Assembly: GCA_049603715.1 (NCBI GenBank) | Contig: JBMYSW010000007.1 | Span: 1 to 64,000, forward strand | DNA: 64,000 nt | Direction of reading: 5' to 3' | Source of the DNA: Pontibacterium sp049603715 | GTDB lineage: Bacteria; Pseudomonadota; Gammaproteobacteria; Pseudomonadales; Balneatricaceae | Shown here: piece by piece, positions 16,374 through 25,423 of the stretch | How the letters are laid out: each line of letters opens with the position of its first letter | How positions within the stretch are numbered: the stretch's first letter is position 1 | Position numbers and translations under genes: made by a program | The notes under the pieces: generated by a model | The model's input: only the letters and a program-made list of their open reading frames with translations | What the model was told of the DNA's origin: nothing | The model's database searches: none

Positions 16374-18371
16374 TTACACCAAAAGAGACTTAGCTGTGTT
16401 AACAACGTTCTCTGTTGTAAAGCCAAACAACTTGAAGAGTTCACCCGCAGGTGCAGACTCGCCAAAGCTAGTCATACCGATGATGGCACCGTTTAGACCA
16501 ACATACTTGTACCAGTAGTCAGCTTGCGCGGCTTCAATGGCAACACGCGCAGTCACAGCGCTTGGCAATACAGACTCGCGGTATTCAGCAGATTGCTTTT
16601 CAAAGGTTGCTGTTTCTGGCATTGAAACCACACGTACTGCCACACCTTCGTTAGCAAGTTCGTTTGCTGCATCCATTGCCAATGCAACTTCAGAGCCGGT
16701 CGCGATAAGAATAACCGCTGGCGTACCTTCGCAGTCACGAAGAATGTAACCGCCTTTTTCGATGTTTGCGATTTGCTCTTGCGTACGGGCTTGGTGTGCC
16801 AAACCTTGACGAGAGAAGATCAACGCCGATGGGCCGTCTTCACGCTTAAGAGCTGACTTCCAAGCCACCGCTGATTCAACCGCGTCACATGGGCGCCATG
16901 TGTGCATGTTTGGCGTGTGACGAAGGTTAGCGATCTGCTCAACCGGTTGGTGAGTAGGGCCGTCTTCGCCCAAGCCAATGGAGTCGTGAGTGTAAACGTG
17001 GATTGCACGAAGCTTCATCAATGCCGCCATACGTAGGGCATTGCGCGCGTATTCCATAAACACAAGGAAGGTCGCACCGTAAGGTACAAAACCACCGTGC
17101 AAAGCAATACCGTTCATAATGGCAGACATACCGAACTCACGTACGCCGTAGTATACGTAGTTGCCGCTAGCATCTTTTGCTTCAACGCCTTTACAGCCAG
17201 ACCACAAAGTAAGGTTAGAACCTGCCAAGTCAGCAGAACCACCGAGTAGCTCAGGCAACTCTGGGCCGTAGGCGTTAAGAGTGTTTTGCGATGCTTTACG
17301 GCTCGCAACGGTTTCGCCTTTGCTTGCCACTTCGGCGATGTAAGCATCCGCTTTTTCTTCAAAGTCAGCAGGAAGCGCACCTGAGATACGACGAAGTAGC
17401 TGCTCTGCTAGCTCTGGGTAAGCTTTTTGGTAAGCAGCAAACTCGCTGTTCCACGCGTTTTCTGCATGGCTACCGGCTTCTTTAGCATCCCAGTCTGCGT
17501 AAATTTCTGATGGCACTTCGAATGGGCCATGAGCCCAACCGAGACGCTCACGGGTTAGCGCGATTTCGTCATCACCTAGTGGGGCACCGTGACAGTCTTC
17601 TTTGCCTTCTTTGTTTGGCGAACCAAAACCGATCACAGTCTTACAGCAGATCAACGTTGGTTGGTCTGTATTTGCTTGTGCGGCCTCAATGGCTGCGCGA
17701 ATTTGGTCAGCGTCGTGGCCGTCAACCGCAGGAATCACTTGCCAGCCGTAAGCTTCAAAGCGCTTAACGGTGTCATCTGTAAACCAACCTTCCACTTCGC
17801 CGTCGATAGAGATGCCGTTGTCATCCCAAAACGCAATTAGCTTGCCTAGGCCAAGAGTACCTGCCAACGAGCAAACCTCGTGGGAAATACCTTCCATCAA
17901 ACAGCCGTCGCCCATAAAAGCGTAAGTGTAGTGATCAACAATGTCATGACCGTCGCGGTTAAACTGACCGGCGAGGGTTTTCTCGGCAATTGCCATACCC
18001 ACAGCATTAGAAATACCTTGGCCAAGTGGGCCTGTGGTGGTTTCTACGCCAGGGCAGTAACCGTACTCTGGGTGACCTGCGGTTTTTGAGTGAAGTTGAC
18101 GAAAGCTTTTTAGGTCGTCAATCGATACGTCATAACCAGTCAAGTGCAACAACGAATAGATAAGCATTGAGCCGTGGCCGTTTGACAATACAAAACGGTC
18201 GCGGTTAAACCACTGAGGGTTGCTTGGGTTGTGTTGCAAAAAGTCGTTCCAAAGGACTTCAGCGATATCGGCCATGCCCATAGGCGCGCCTGGGTGACCC
18301 GATTTAGCCTTTTGTACGGCGTCCATGCTTAACGCGCGAATCGCGTTCGCAAGTTCTCGACGAGAGGACAT
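16374..18371 (-). CDS. tkt: Transketolase
   Basis: Thiamine-diphosphate enzyme of the non-oxidative pentose phosphate pathway, moving two-carbon units between sugar phosphates. The 665 residues match E. coli TktA (663). Blocks seen are the N-terminal AMDAVQKAKSGHPGAPMGMA-type segment, GHGSMLIYSLLHLTGY, the ThDP/metal motif GDGCLMEGISHEV (about 155-167), the pyrimidine-domain EFGMSAIMNGIALHGGF and SIGLGEDGPTHQPVEQ. It is first in the block leading to epd-pgk-fba and is divergent from metK. It supplies erythrose 4-phosphate, the substrate of Epd. Confidence 0.97.
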   Translation of the reverse strand: MSSRRELANAIRALSMDAVQKAKSGHPGAPMGMADIAEVLWNDFLQHNPSNPQWFNRDRFVLSNGHGSMLIYSLLHLTGYDVSIDDLKSFRQLHSKTAGHPEYGYCPGVETTTGPLGQGISNAVGMAIAEKTLAGQFNRDGHDIVDHYTYAFMGDGCLMEGISHEVCSLAGTLGLGKLIAFWDDNGISIDGEVEGWFTDDTVKRFEAYGWQVIPAVDGHDADQIRAAIEAAQANTDQPTLICCKTVIGFGSPNKEGKEDCHGAPLGDDEIALTRERLGWAHGPFEVPSEIYADWDAKEAGSHAENAWNSEFAAYQKAYPELAEQLLRRISGALPADFEEKADAYIAEVASKGETVASRKASQNTLNAYGPELPELLGGSADLAGSNLTLWSGCKGVEAKDASGNYVYYGVREFGMSAIMNGIALHGGFVPYGATFLVFMEYARNALRMAALMKLRAIHVYTHDSIGLGEDGPTHQPVEQIANLRHTPNMHTWRPCDAVESAVAWKSALKREDGPSALIFSRQGLAHQARTQEQIANIEKGGYILRDCEGTPAVILIATGSEVALAMDAANELANEGVAVRVVSMPETATFEKQSAEYRESVLPSAVTARVAIEAAQADYWYKYVGLNGAIIGMTSFGESAPAGELFKLFGFTTENVVNTAKSLLV

Positions 18372-18809
18372 TCACTATGCTCCTGGGCTGGCGCCCATAG
18401 ATTGAATTGGTTGGCTAGCGCACATTTGTCCAGCCATTTGAATTTAGGCGTGCATTTTCTCGCACTTAAGCAAAACCTTCAAATAATAAGGGCAAAAAAC
18501 TGCTAAAAATGATCCAATTTCATGCGAAAGACGAAAACTTTCAGCAAAAGTACGATTTCAAACAATGCAAAACCCCCTATGCAGAGATAGAATAGCCGAC
18601 ACGCAAAATTCTGCATGGATAAGAAGTGTAAATGCGAACAACACGCTATACTCTTCTGATTCCAAAAAATGACCCGGCCAGGACCTTAAACCTCACTGCG
18701 ATCCCTCATTTATCGCACCGACCTTAAGCAACGGCCACAACCTTCACGCTGTGTGCGTTCCCTTAATAACCCGGGACGCAAGCTAACTTTTTAGAGGACT
18801 TCTATAGCG
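18372..18809. other. 438-bp divergent region between tkt and metK
   Basis: No coding sequence is seen. A TATACT box at 18646-18651 is a plausible -10 element for metK, giving a leader of about 150 bases; a good -35 is not obvious. Within that leader, GCGTTCCC (18755-18762) can pair with GGGACGC (18773-18779) with one bulge, about 30 bases before the metK start. An AGAGGA ribosome binding site lies at about 18792-18797. The tkt side is A+T-rich. Confidence 0.5.
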
Positions 18810-20000
18810 ATGAGCGAATACGGCTTATTTACCTCCGAATCTGTGTCTGAAGGACACCCAGACAAAATCGCAGACCAAATTTCTGACGCTGTACTTGATG
18901 CGATTATTGCTGAAGACAAGCACGCCCGCGTTGCTTGTGAAACTATGGTAAAAACCGGCGTTGCTATCGTATCTGGCGAGATCAGCACAAACGCTTGGAT
19001 CGACCTAGAAAACCTTGTTCGTGGCGTGATCTCTGATATCGGTTACACCTCTTCAGACGTTGGTTACGACGGCGAAACCTGTGGTGTTATCAACATCATC
19101 GGTAAACAGTCTATCGATATTGCACAAGGCGTTGACCGTAGCCGCCCTGAAGACCAAGGCGCTGGCGACCAAGGTTTGATGTTTGGTTACGCGTCTAACG
19201 AAACAGACGTGTTGATGCCAGCACCTATCTGCTACAGCCACCGTTTGGTTGAACGTCAAGCAGAAGCTCGTAAGTCTGGCTTGTTGCCTTGGTTGCGTCC
19301 AGACGCTAAGTCTCAGCTTACTTTCCGCTACGAAAACGGACGCCCAGTCGGTGTTGAAGCGGTGGTTCTATCCACCCAGCACAACCCAGACGTAAGCCTT
19401 GCTGACCTTCGTGAAGCGGTCATGGAATTGATCGTTAAGCACGTGATTCCAGCAGAGTGGATCACTAAAGATACCCAGTTCCACATTAACCCAACCGGTA
19501 ACTTTGTTATCGGCGGCCCTGTAGGCGACTGTGGTCTAACCGGCCGTAAGATCATCGTAGACACCTACGGCGGTATGGCTCGCCACGGTGGTGGTGCTTT
19601 CTCAGGTAAAGACCCATCAAAAGTAGACCGTTCTGCGGCATACGCTGGCCGTTATGTGGCTAAAAACATTGTTGCAGCAGGTCTTGCTGATCGCTGTGAA
19701 ATCCAAGTTTCTTACGCGATTGGTGTTGCTGAGCCAACTTCTGTTTCAATTAATACTTTTGGAACGGGCAAAGTGGCCGATAGCAAGATTGTGGAGTTAG
19801 TTCGTAACCACTTTGACCTCCGCCCTTATGCAATTACACGCATGCTTGATTTGTTGCACCCAATGTACCGTGCAACAGCTGCGTACGGCCACTTTGGACG
19901 TAACCCATACGAAATGACAGTAGGCAACGACACCTTTACTGCGTTTACATGGGAGAAGGCAGACAAGGCCGACGAGCTTCGCGCCGCAGCTGGCCTGTAA
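18810..20000 (+). CDS. metK: S-adenosylmethionine synthase
   Basis: Makes S-adenosylmethionine from methionine and ATP. The 396 residues show the three-repeat MAT fold, with the ATP motif EGHPDKIADQISD near residue 11, the GAGDQGLMFGYA hexapeptide-containing loop near 117 and the P-loop-like GGGAFSGKDPSKVDRSAAY near 260. The length is normal (E. coli MetK 384). It has a long leader with a weak hairpin and a strong terminator afterwards, so it is probably monocistronic. metX and metW, which supply methionine, lie about 13.6 kb away. Confidence 0.97.
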   Translation: MSEYGLFTSESVSEGHPDKIADQISDAVLDAIIAEDKHARVACETMVKTGVAIVSGEISTNAWIDLENLVRGVISDIGYTSSDVGYDGETCGVINIIGKQSIDIAQGVDRSRPEDQGAGDQGLMFGYASNETDVLMPAPICYSHRLVERQAEARKSGLLPWLRPDAKSQLTFRYENGRPVGVEAVVLSTQHNPDVSLADLREAVMELIVKHVIPAEWITKDTQFHINPTGNFVIGGPVGDCGLTGRKIIVDTYGGMARHGGGAFSGKDPSKVDRSAAYAGRYVAKNIVAAGLADRCEIQVSYAIGVAEPTSVSINTFGTGKVADSKIVELVRNHFDLRPYAITRMLDLLHPMYRATAAYGHFGRNPYEMTVGNDTFTAFTWEKADKADELRAAAGL

Positions 20001-20028
20001 GGCTGAGCGCGACGCGAATCAAGTAGAG

Positions 20029-20056
20029 AAAAGGGTGGCTTAGGTCACCCTTTTTT
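20029..20056 (+). terminator. Terminator after metK
   Basis: AAAAGGGTG pairs with CACCCTTTTTT around a short loop, about 30 bp after the metK stop. Confidence 0.85.
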
Positions 20057-20154
20057 ATTGTATTGAACAAAATGCGAAAAATTCTCGGTAGGCGTACATT
20101 GACTCTTTTATCGTCTGTGACTAAACCTGAGTAAACACCAAAAGATGGATCAAT

Positions 20155-22278
20155 ATGCGTTTAAGCGACATTAAAATTCACAACAAGCTCCTGTTGCTTG
20201 TGTTGTTGTTTGTAGCAGGGATAAGCCTCATCATCTCGGTAAACCTCTCGTTTACTAAAGAGGATGTATTACGCGCCGAAAAGAAGCGCCTGCAAAGCTT
20301 GGTGCACAACGGAGCCAACCAAATTCGCGAGCTCAATGCACTCGTAGCGGAGGGGCAGCTGTCTGAGCAGCAGTTCATCGTCAATGCCACCAACATTGTG
20401 CATTCCACCGCAACGAACGATGACTCTTACTTCTACCTCATTGACGTTAACGGCAATATGATTGCCCACGCCCTCTCTCATCACCTTGAGGGCCGTAACA
20501 TCTTGCACCTAAAAGACACCCAAGGGCGCAACTTTGTCCAAGACTTGCTAACCAGTGCTGTGGGCAAAAACGAAGTCTTTGTTGAATATGTTTGGCCGAA
20601 ACCCAACGAAACCAAACCGTCTGAAAAGCTCGGTTACGCCGAACGCATTTTGGGCACCGACCTTATCTTAGGCTCAGGCCTCTACCTCGCAGACGTGAGC
20701 CCGCTGTTTTACGAACGCATTATCAGCTACCTGCTGCTCTCGGGCATTATGTTGTTGGGCTGTGTCGCCGGCGCCATGGTAATTGCGCGCAATATCAGCC
20801 AGCCTATTAGCCAAATGAGCGAGACCATGAGCCGCCTGTCTCAGGGCGACCTTGAAGCACAAGCCCAAGACACCCGACGCCAAGACGAAATTGGTCATAT
20901 GGCCAATACGCTGCGCGTGTTCCGCAACCACCTTGCTGAAAACCGTCGTTTACAAAAAGTACAGGAGCAAGTTGCCTTTTTGGAGGATTACGACCCGGTT
21001 ACCCGTTTGCGCAACCGTCGCAGCTTTTCACAGGCGATTGACCAAGAAATTACTCGCCACACCGCACAAAAAAGCGAGCTCTGTGTATTAGTGCTCAAGT
21101 TTGACCTTATTCATGAGATCACCATTGAGCTGGGCAGCGAGTACCGCGATATCCTCGTTTCAGAGACCGCCAAGCGTATTTTAAACCTGCTCAAAGCCGA
21201 TGATGTGCTCGCCCGTTTATCAGAAGACACCTTTGGTATTTTGTTGCCTCACACCAACGACGATGACACCATCACTGCACAAGGCCAGCAACTGCTGCAG
21301 ATTTTGGCCGAGCCAATTAACGTTCGCGACAACAGCTTACAAGTGGGCGGTCGGATTGGTGTGAGTAGCTTCCCTGATGATGGCGACTCTAACTTCCAGC
21401 TTATTGGACGCGCCGAAACCGCTGTGGCAGCGGCTAAAAAGCACGAGCGCGAAATTCTGTTTTACCGCGAGCTCGGCTTAAACACCGACTCTAAAAACAT
21501 TGTTTTGTGGCAAGAAATGCAAAAAGCCTTGGAACTCGACCAGTTCCACTTGGTGTTTCAACCCATTTTCGACCTCGAACGCAACACACCTGAAGTCGCC
21601 GAAGTGCTGCTACGCTGGAATCATCCAGAACAAGGCTTTATTTCGCCTGCCCACTTTATCCCTGTGGCAGAGCAGAGTGGTTTGATCTCTCGCCTTGACG
21701 CTTGGGTACTCGAAGCTGTCGCTCGTCAGTGTCGCCGTTGGCTCGACCGTAAAATGGTTATTCCGCGAATCGCAGTTAACCTTTCTGGCATTAGCTTTAT
21801 GCGCCCAGACTTTGAGCAGAGCTTAAAAGACATCTTTGCCAAATACCAAGTGCCTTTGTCGATGCTAGAGCTTGAGCTAACCGAAGGTATGCTGATTGAC
21901 GACCTCGAGCAAATCACACGCCAGCTCACCAGCATTCGCAAAACCGGTGTGAGTATCTCGATTGACGACTTTGGTACAGGCTACTCATCACTGAGCCGTA
22001 TTAAGAGCCTTGATATCGACAATGTGAAAATCGACCGTTCGTTTATTGAAGAAGTCGATTTAAGCCGCCAGCACCGCAAAATTGTAGAGGCCATCATTCT
22101 GATGACCCACGGCCTTAACCTTAAAGTGGTAGCCGAAGGTGTCGAAACCCAAGCCCAGCTCGACGAGCTGCGTTTAATGGGCTGTGACACAGTGCAAGGC
22201 TTCTTCTTATCTCGCCCACTGGATGTGGAGTCTTTTGAACAGCTACTAGAGCAAGACTTGGTGATTGAGGTAGACTGA
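20155..22278 (+). CDS. Cache-HAMP-GGDEF-EAL membrane protein, likely c-di-GMP phosphodiesterase
   Basis: 707 residues. TM1 is at about 12-30. A periplasmic single Cache domain spans about 35-180 (DSYFYLIDVNGNMIAHALSH, and the later YVWPKPNETKPSEKLGYAER). TM2 is at about 188-210, a HAMP domain at about 210-265, GGDEF at about 275-440 and EAL at about 455-700. The GGDEF site is SEDTF (about 356-360), so diguanylate cyclase activity is probably lost. The EAL site keeps its glutamate (EVLLRW, 483-488) and DDFGTGYSSL and VAEGVETQAQ, so hydrolysis of c-di-GMP is plausible. The Cache domain suggests control by a small extracellular ligand. Confidence 0.9.
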   Translation: MRLSDIKIHNKLLLLVLLFVAGISLIISVNLSFTKEDVLRAEKKRLQSLVHNGANQIRELNALVAEGQLSEQQFIVNATNIVHSTATNDDSYFYLIDVNGNMIAHALSHHLEGRNILHLKDTQGRNFVQDLLTSAVGKNEVFVEYVWPKPNETKPSEKLGYAERILGTDLILGSGLYLADVSPLFYERIISYLLLSGIMLLGCVAGAMVIARNISQPISQMSETMSRLSQGDLEAQAQDTRRQDEIGHMANTLRVFRNHLAENRRLQKVQEQVAFLEDYDPVTRLRNRRSFSQAIDQEITRHTAQKSELCVLVLKFDLIHEITIELGSEYRDILVSETAKRILNLLKADDVLARLSEDTFGILLPHTNDDDTITAQGQQLLQILAEPINVRDNSLQVGGRIGVSSFPDDGDSNFQLIGRAETAVAAAKKHEREILFYRELGLNTDSKNIVLWQEMQKALELDQFHLVFQPIFDLERNTPEVAEVLLRWNHPEQGFISPAHFIPVAEQSGLISRLDAWVLEAVARQCRRWLDRKMVIPRIAVNLSGISFMRPDFEQSLKDIFAKYQVPLSMLELELTEGMLIDDLEQITRQLTSIRKTGVSISIDDFGTGYSSLSRIKSLDIDNVKIDRSFIEEVDLSRQHRKIVEAIILMTHGLNLKVVAEGVETQAQLDELRLMGCDTVQGFFLSRPLDVESFEQLLEQDLVIEVD

Positions 22279-22309
22279 GCACACTCACATTGTTTGCTTG
22301 GAACCCTCA

Positions 22310-23035
22310 ATGGCCAACCCCAGATTTTATGAAATCGCTGACCTTTCTGAGGGCAGCGAGATCACCCTCAGCGACAGCTGCTTTCAACACGCCATTAAAG
22401 TCCTTCGCTTAAAAGAAGGCGCAGCTATTACCTTGTTTAACGGTAATGGTCATGACTACAGTGCGACTTTGACCCAGGTTTCAAAAAAATCCGCACAGGC
22501 ACGTATCGACCAAAGCGAACCTCGTCCAACAGAGTCCGCCATTCACTCCCACATTGGGCAAGTCATGTCCCGTGGTGAGCGCATGGATTACGCGGTACAA
22601 AAAAGCACCGAAATGGGTGTAAATCAAATCACACCGCTAACCAGCGAACGCTGTGAAGTCCGCTTAAATGCAGAGCGCCAAACCAAGCGCATCAACCACT
22701 GGCAGCAAATTGCCATTAGCGCCTGCGAGCAAAGCGGCCGCAGCAAAGTACCCAAAATCGAACCCTGCACGCCCCTTGAAGCTTGGATTAGCGAACAGAA
22801 TGCGGACCTCAAGCTTGTTTTGCACCACCACTGCGCCAAAAAGCTCGGTGAATTTACCCCACCCGCCAGCGTTGCTTTGCTTATTGGCCCCGAAGGCGGC
22901 CTCACCGAAAGAGAAGTGGAGCTCGCACGACAACATGGCTTTCAAGCCGTCGCCTTTGGCCCTCGGGTTATGCGCACCGAAACCGCACCTGTCGCGGCAC
23001 TCTCCATCTTGAATTATTTATGGGGCGACCAATAA
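22310..23035 (+). CDS. rsmE: 16S rRNA m3U1498 methyltransferase RsmE
   Basis: SPOUT-family methyltransferase that modifies U1498 of 16S rRNA. The 241-residue protein has a PUA-like N-terminus (SDSCFQHAIKVLRLKEG) and the C-terminal trefoil-knot motifs LLIGPEGGLTEREVE and FGPRVMRTETAPVAAL. The ATG at 22310 was preferred to an in-frame TTG 12 bases earlier because homologues begin near this Met and GGAA precedes it. It lies 60 bp upstream of gshB, a common pairing in gammaproteobacteria. Confidence 0.94.
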   Translation: MANPRFYEIADLSEGSEITLSDSCFQHAIKVLRLKEGAAITLFNGNGHDYSATLTQVSKKSAQARIDQSEPRPTESAIHSHIGQVMSRGERMDYAVQKSTEMGVNQITPLTSERCEVRLNAERQTKRINHWQQIAISACEQSGRSKVPKIEPCTPLEAWISEQNADLKLVLHHHCAKKLGEFTPPASVALLIGPEGGLTEREVELARQHGFQAVAFGPRVMRTETAPVAALSILNYLWGDQ

Positions 23036-23095
23036 GTCGTCGGCTCGCCCAATCACCCGCTGTAAAAACGAGGCAACGCCTCAAAGGGAAGACTA

Positions 23096-24052
23096 ATGAC
23101 CGTTCAACTAGGCATGATTATGGACCCTATCGAGTCCATTTCGTTTAAAAAAGACACATCTTTGGCCATGTTGTGGGCCGCTCAGCGCAAAGGCTGGAGC
23201 CTGTGGTACATGCAACAGGCAGACGTTTTCTCAAGGGATGGCCAAGTCTTTGCCACCATGTCCGAAATCACCGTCGACATGAACCCAGACCAGTGGTTTA
23301 GCGTGAAGCAAACCGTCACCCGCCCACTGGCAGAGCTCGATACCGTGCTGATGCGCAAAGACCCGCCGTTTGATAACGAGTTTATCTACACCACGCACCT
23401 GCTTAGCCAAGCTGAAGCAGAGGGCGTACTGGTGGTGAATAACCCACAAAGCCTGCGCGACTTTAACGAAAAGCTATTTGCCACACACTTTCCACAATGC
23501 TGCCCACCGGTACTCGTAAGCCGCGACGAAAAGCAATTGCGGGCGTTTCATGCCGAACATAAAGACGTCATTTTTAAGCCCCTTGATGGCATGGGGGGCG
23601 CGAATATTTACCGCATCAAAGAAGACGGCCTTAACCTGGGTGTGATCATCGAAACCCTCACTAACCATGGTAAAGAAACCATCATGGCGCAGGCCTACAT
23701 CCCTGAGATTGTCGATGGCGATAAACGCATCTTGATGGTCAACGGCGAGCCGATTCCTTATGGCTTAGCTCGTATCCCTAGCCAAGGCGAAACTAGGGGC
23801 AACCTCGCAGCTGGTGGCCGTGGCGAAGGCCGTGAGCTAACAGAGCGCGAGCGTTGGATTTGTCAGCAAGTGGGACCAACCCTTAAGGCGAAAGGCTTGT
23901 ACTTTGTTGGTCTGGACGTTATTGGCGACTACCTTACCGAAATCAACGTCACTAGCCCTACGTGCGTGCGCGAAATCGACAACCAATTTGGTACCGACAT
24001 TGCCATGCAACTGATGGACGTAATCGAAGCTGAGTTAGCTAAAAAAGCCTAA
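23096..24052 (+). CDS. gshB: Glutathione synthetase
   Basis: ATP-grasp ligase joining gamma-glutamylcysteine and glycine to form glutathione. The 318 residues match E. coli GshB (316). Visible blocks are the N-terminal LGMIMDPIESISFKKDTSLA, the ATP-grasp lysine strand DVIFKPLDGMGG, the flexible-loop region around ARIPSQGETRGNLAAGG and the C-terminal EINVTSPTCVREID. A good AAGGGAAG site precedes the start. It is followed by a hairpin and a 311-bp gap. Confidence 0.97.
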   Translation: MTVQLGMIMDPIESISFKKDTSLAMLWAAQRKGWSLWYMQQADVFSRDGQVFATMSEITVDMNPDQWFSVKQTVTRPLAELDTVLMRKDPPFDNEFIYTTHLLSQAEAEGVLVVNNPQSLRDFNEKLFATHFPQCCPPVLVSRDEKQLRAFHAEHKDVIFKPLDGMGGANIYRIKEDGLNLGVIIETLTNHGKETIMAQAYIPEIVDGDKRILMVNGEPIPYGLARIPSQGETRGNLAAGGRGEGRELTERERWICQQVGPTLKAKGLYFVGLDVIGDYLTEINVTSPTCVREIDNQFGTDIAMQLMDVIEAELAKKA

Positions 24053-24363
24053 GCGCCTATTGATATAGCCCAAAGCAAAAGCTGATTAGACCGGTGTAGC
24101 AACGCCGGTCTAATTCACCCTTTATCCTCACTTCCACCTTAAAATCTCCCCTCAGCGCTAGAAAAAGCTGTAATCAACGACTAATCTAACTGAGTCGTTG
24201 CTCAAAAAGTTAACCTAGCAACCGCTATTCTTTATTTCTTTTCTTGTACTACTGGCATCAACCCGTAACACCTTCCGGCAGCCAATATGCCGGTGCTTTG
24301 TCACCTTTAACTGCGCCGCTGCAACCAGCCGCGCCTCACGTTTGTTTGTAAAGGGATACCGCC
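24053..24363. other. 311-bp intergenic region between gshB and yqgE, hairpin-rich
   Basis: Contains three perfect inverted repeats: the post-gshB hairpin (24086-24113), CAACGACT/AGTCGTTG (24175-24200) and CCGGCA/TGCCGG (24275-24293). No coding sequence is seen. The promoter of the yqgE-pyr operon presumably lies here. Confidence 0.5.
24086..24113 (+). terminator. Hairpin after gshB
   Basis: TTAGACCGG pairs perfectly with CCGGTCTAA about 33 bp after the stop. It lacks a clear T-run, so it may be a weak terminator or 3'-end stabiliser. Confidence 0.5.
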
Positions 24364-24939
24364 ATGTTGAATGAAAAGTACCACCACACTCGCTCTTTCG
24401 CTGGCCAGTTCTTAATCGCTATGCCACACCTTCAAGACAGCGATTTTAGCCAGACCCTAACCTACATTTGCAGCCATACCGAAGAAGGGGCCATGGGCAT
24501 TATCGTCAATCGTGCCACCCCTTATGATATCGACTCACTATTTGATCATCTCGACTTTACCGACTACCAACGCAGCAGTGCGCCGCTGTACAACGGAGGC
24601 CCAACACAGCCCGAAAAAGGCTTTATCTTGCACTCGGGCAGCGCTCGCGAGTGGGAAAAAAGCCACGCCTGTGACGACGACGTGGTTCTGAGCGTAACCA
24701 TTGATGTACTCAAAGCCATCAGTGAAGGTCGCGGCCCAGAGGAGTACTTAATTGCCTTGGGTTACGCAGGATGGGGCCCAGGTCAATTAGAAGACGAAAT
24801 CAAAGACAACCGATGGTTAAGCTGTCAGGCAAATTCAGATATACTCTTTCGCACCGCACCGGAGGAGCGCCTGCATGCTGCAGCCTCGACTCTGGGTGTA
24901 GACCTGAATTTAATGACATCCCAGTTCGGACACGCCTAA
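24364..24939 (+). CDS. yqgE: YqgE/AlgH family protein (UPF0301)
   Basis: A 191-residue protein of the YqgE/AlgH family, whose biochemical role is not established. The family signature is clear: GQFLIAMPHLQDSDFSQTL-type N-terminus, EEGAMGIIVNRA, LYNGGPTQPEKGFILHS, and LGYAGWGPGQLEDEIKDN. The start has an AAGGG site. It is followed by ruvX after 7 bp, the usual arrangement, and heads the operon yqgE-ruvX-pyrR-pyrB-pyrC'. Confidence 0.95.
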   Translation: MLNEKYHHTRSFAGQFLIAMPHLQDSDFSQTLTYICSHTEEGAMGIIVNRATPYDIDSLFDHLDFTDYQRSSAPLYNGGPTQPEKGFILHSGSAREWEKSHACDDDVVLSVTIDVLKAISEGRGPEEYLIALGYAGWGPGQLEDEIKDNRWLSCQANSDILFRTAPEERLHAAASTLGVDLNLMTSQFGHA

Positions 24940-24946
24940 CACCATT

Positions 24947-25423
24947 ATGAACACCCCCATGCAAACGGTTATCGCTTTTGACTTTGGTACCTCTCGCATG
25001 GGGGTTGCTTCGGGCCAATCCCTCACCGGGACCGCCAGCGCCCTCGCGCCACTTCCTGCGCGCGACGGCATTCCCAACTGGGACACCATCCAGTCATTAC
25101 TCGACCAATGGCAGCCCGACTGCCTTGTGGTTGGCATTCCTTTAAATATGGACGGCACTATCAGTGAGATGGCACGCCGTGCCCGCAAGTTTGCCAACCG
25201 CCTTCACGAGCGCTTTAAGTACCCTGTGTATCTCATGGACGAGCGCCTAACTACCTCAGAAGCCAAGTCTATCCACCTTGCCAAAGGCGGTAGCCGCGAC
25301 TACAAAAACCATTCGGTTGACGGTATTGCAGCCCAGCTTATTTTAGAAAGCTGGTTTGAAACCGAGCACAAACTGCCCAGTCACACCCCGTTGGAGACGT
25401 TTTATGACATCGAGCAGCCTTAA
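24947..25423 (+). CDS. ruvX: Putative pre-16S rRNA nuclease (YqgF/RuvX)
   Basis: A 158-residue RNase H-fold nuclease implicated in 5' maturation of 16S rRNA. Typical blocks are the first acidic motif IAFDFGTSRMGVA, LVVGIPLNMDGTISEMA, VYLMDERLTTSEA and the final acidic SVDGIAAQLILESWF. The length is slightly above the usual 138-150. The gene overlaps pyrR by 20 bp, indicating translational coupling. Confidence 0.95.
   Translation: MNTPMQTVIAFDFGTSRMGVASGQSLTGTASALAPLPARDGIPNWDTIQSLLDQWQPDCLVVGIPLNMDGTISEMARRARKFANRLHERFKYPVYLMDERLTTSEAKSIHLAKGGSRDYKNHSVDGIAAQLILESWFETEHKLPSHTPLETFYDIEQP

Noticed and set aside
25356..25403. Upstream extension of pyrR
   Set aside because: It lies deeper inside ruvX, has no homologous match, and the ATG at 25404 has a good ribosome binding site.
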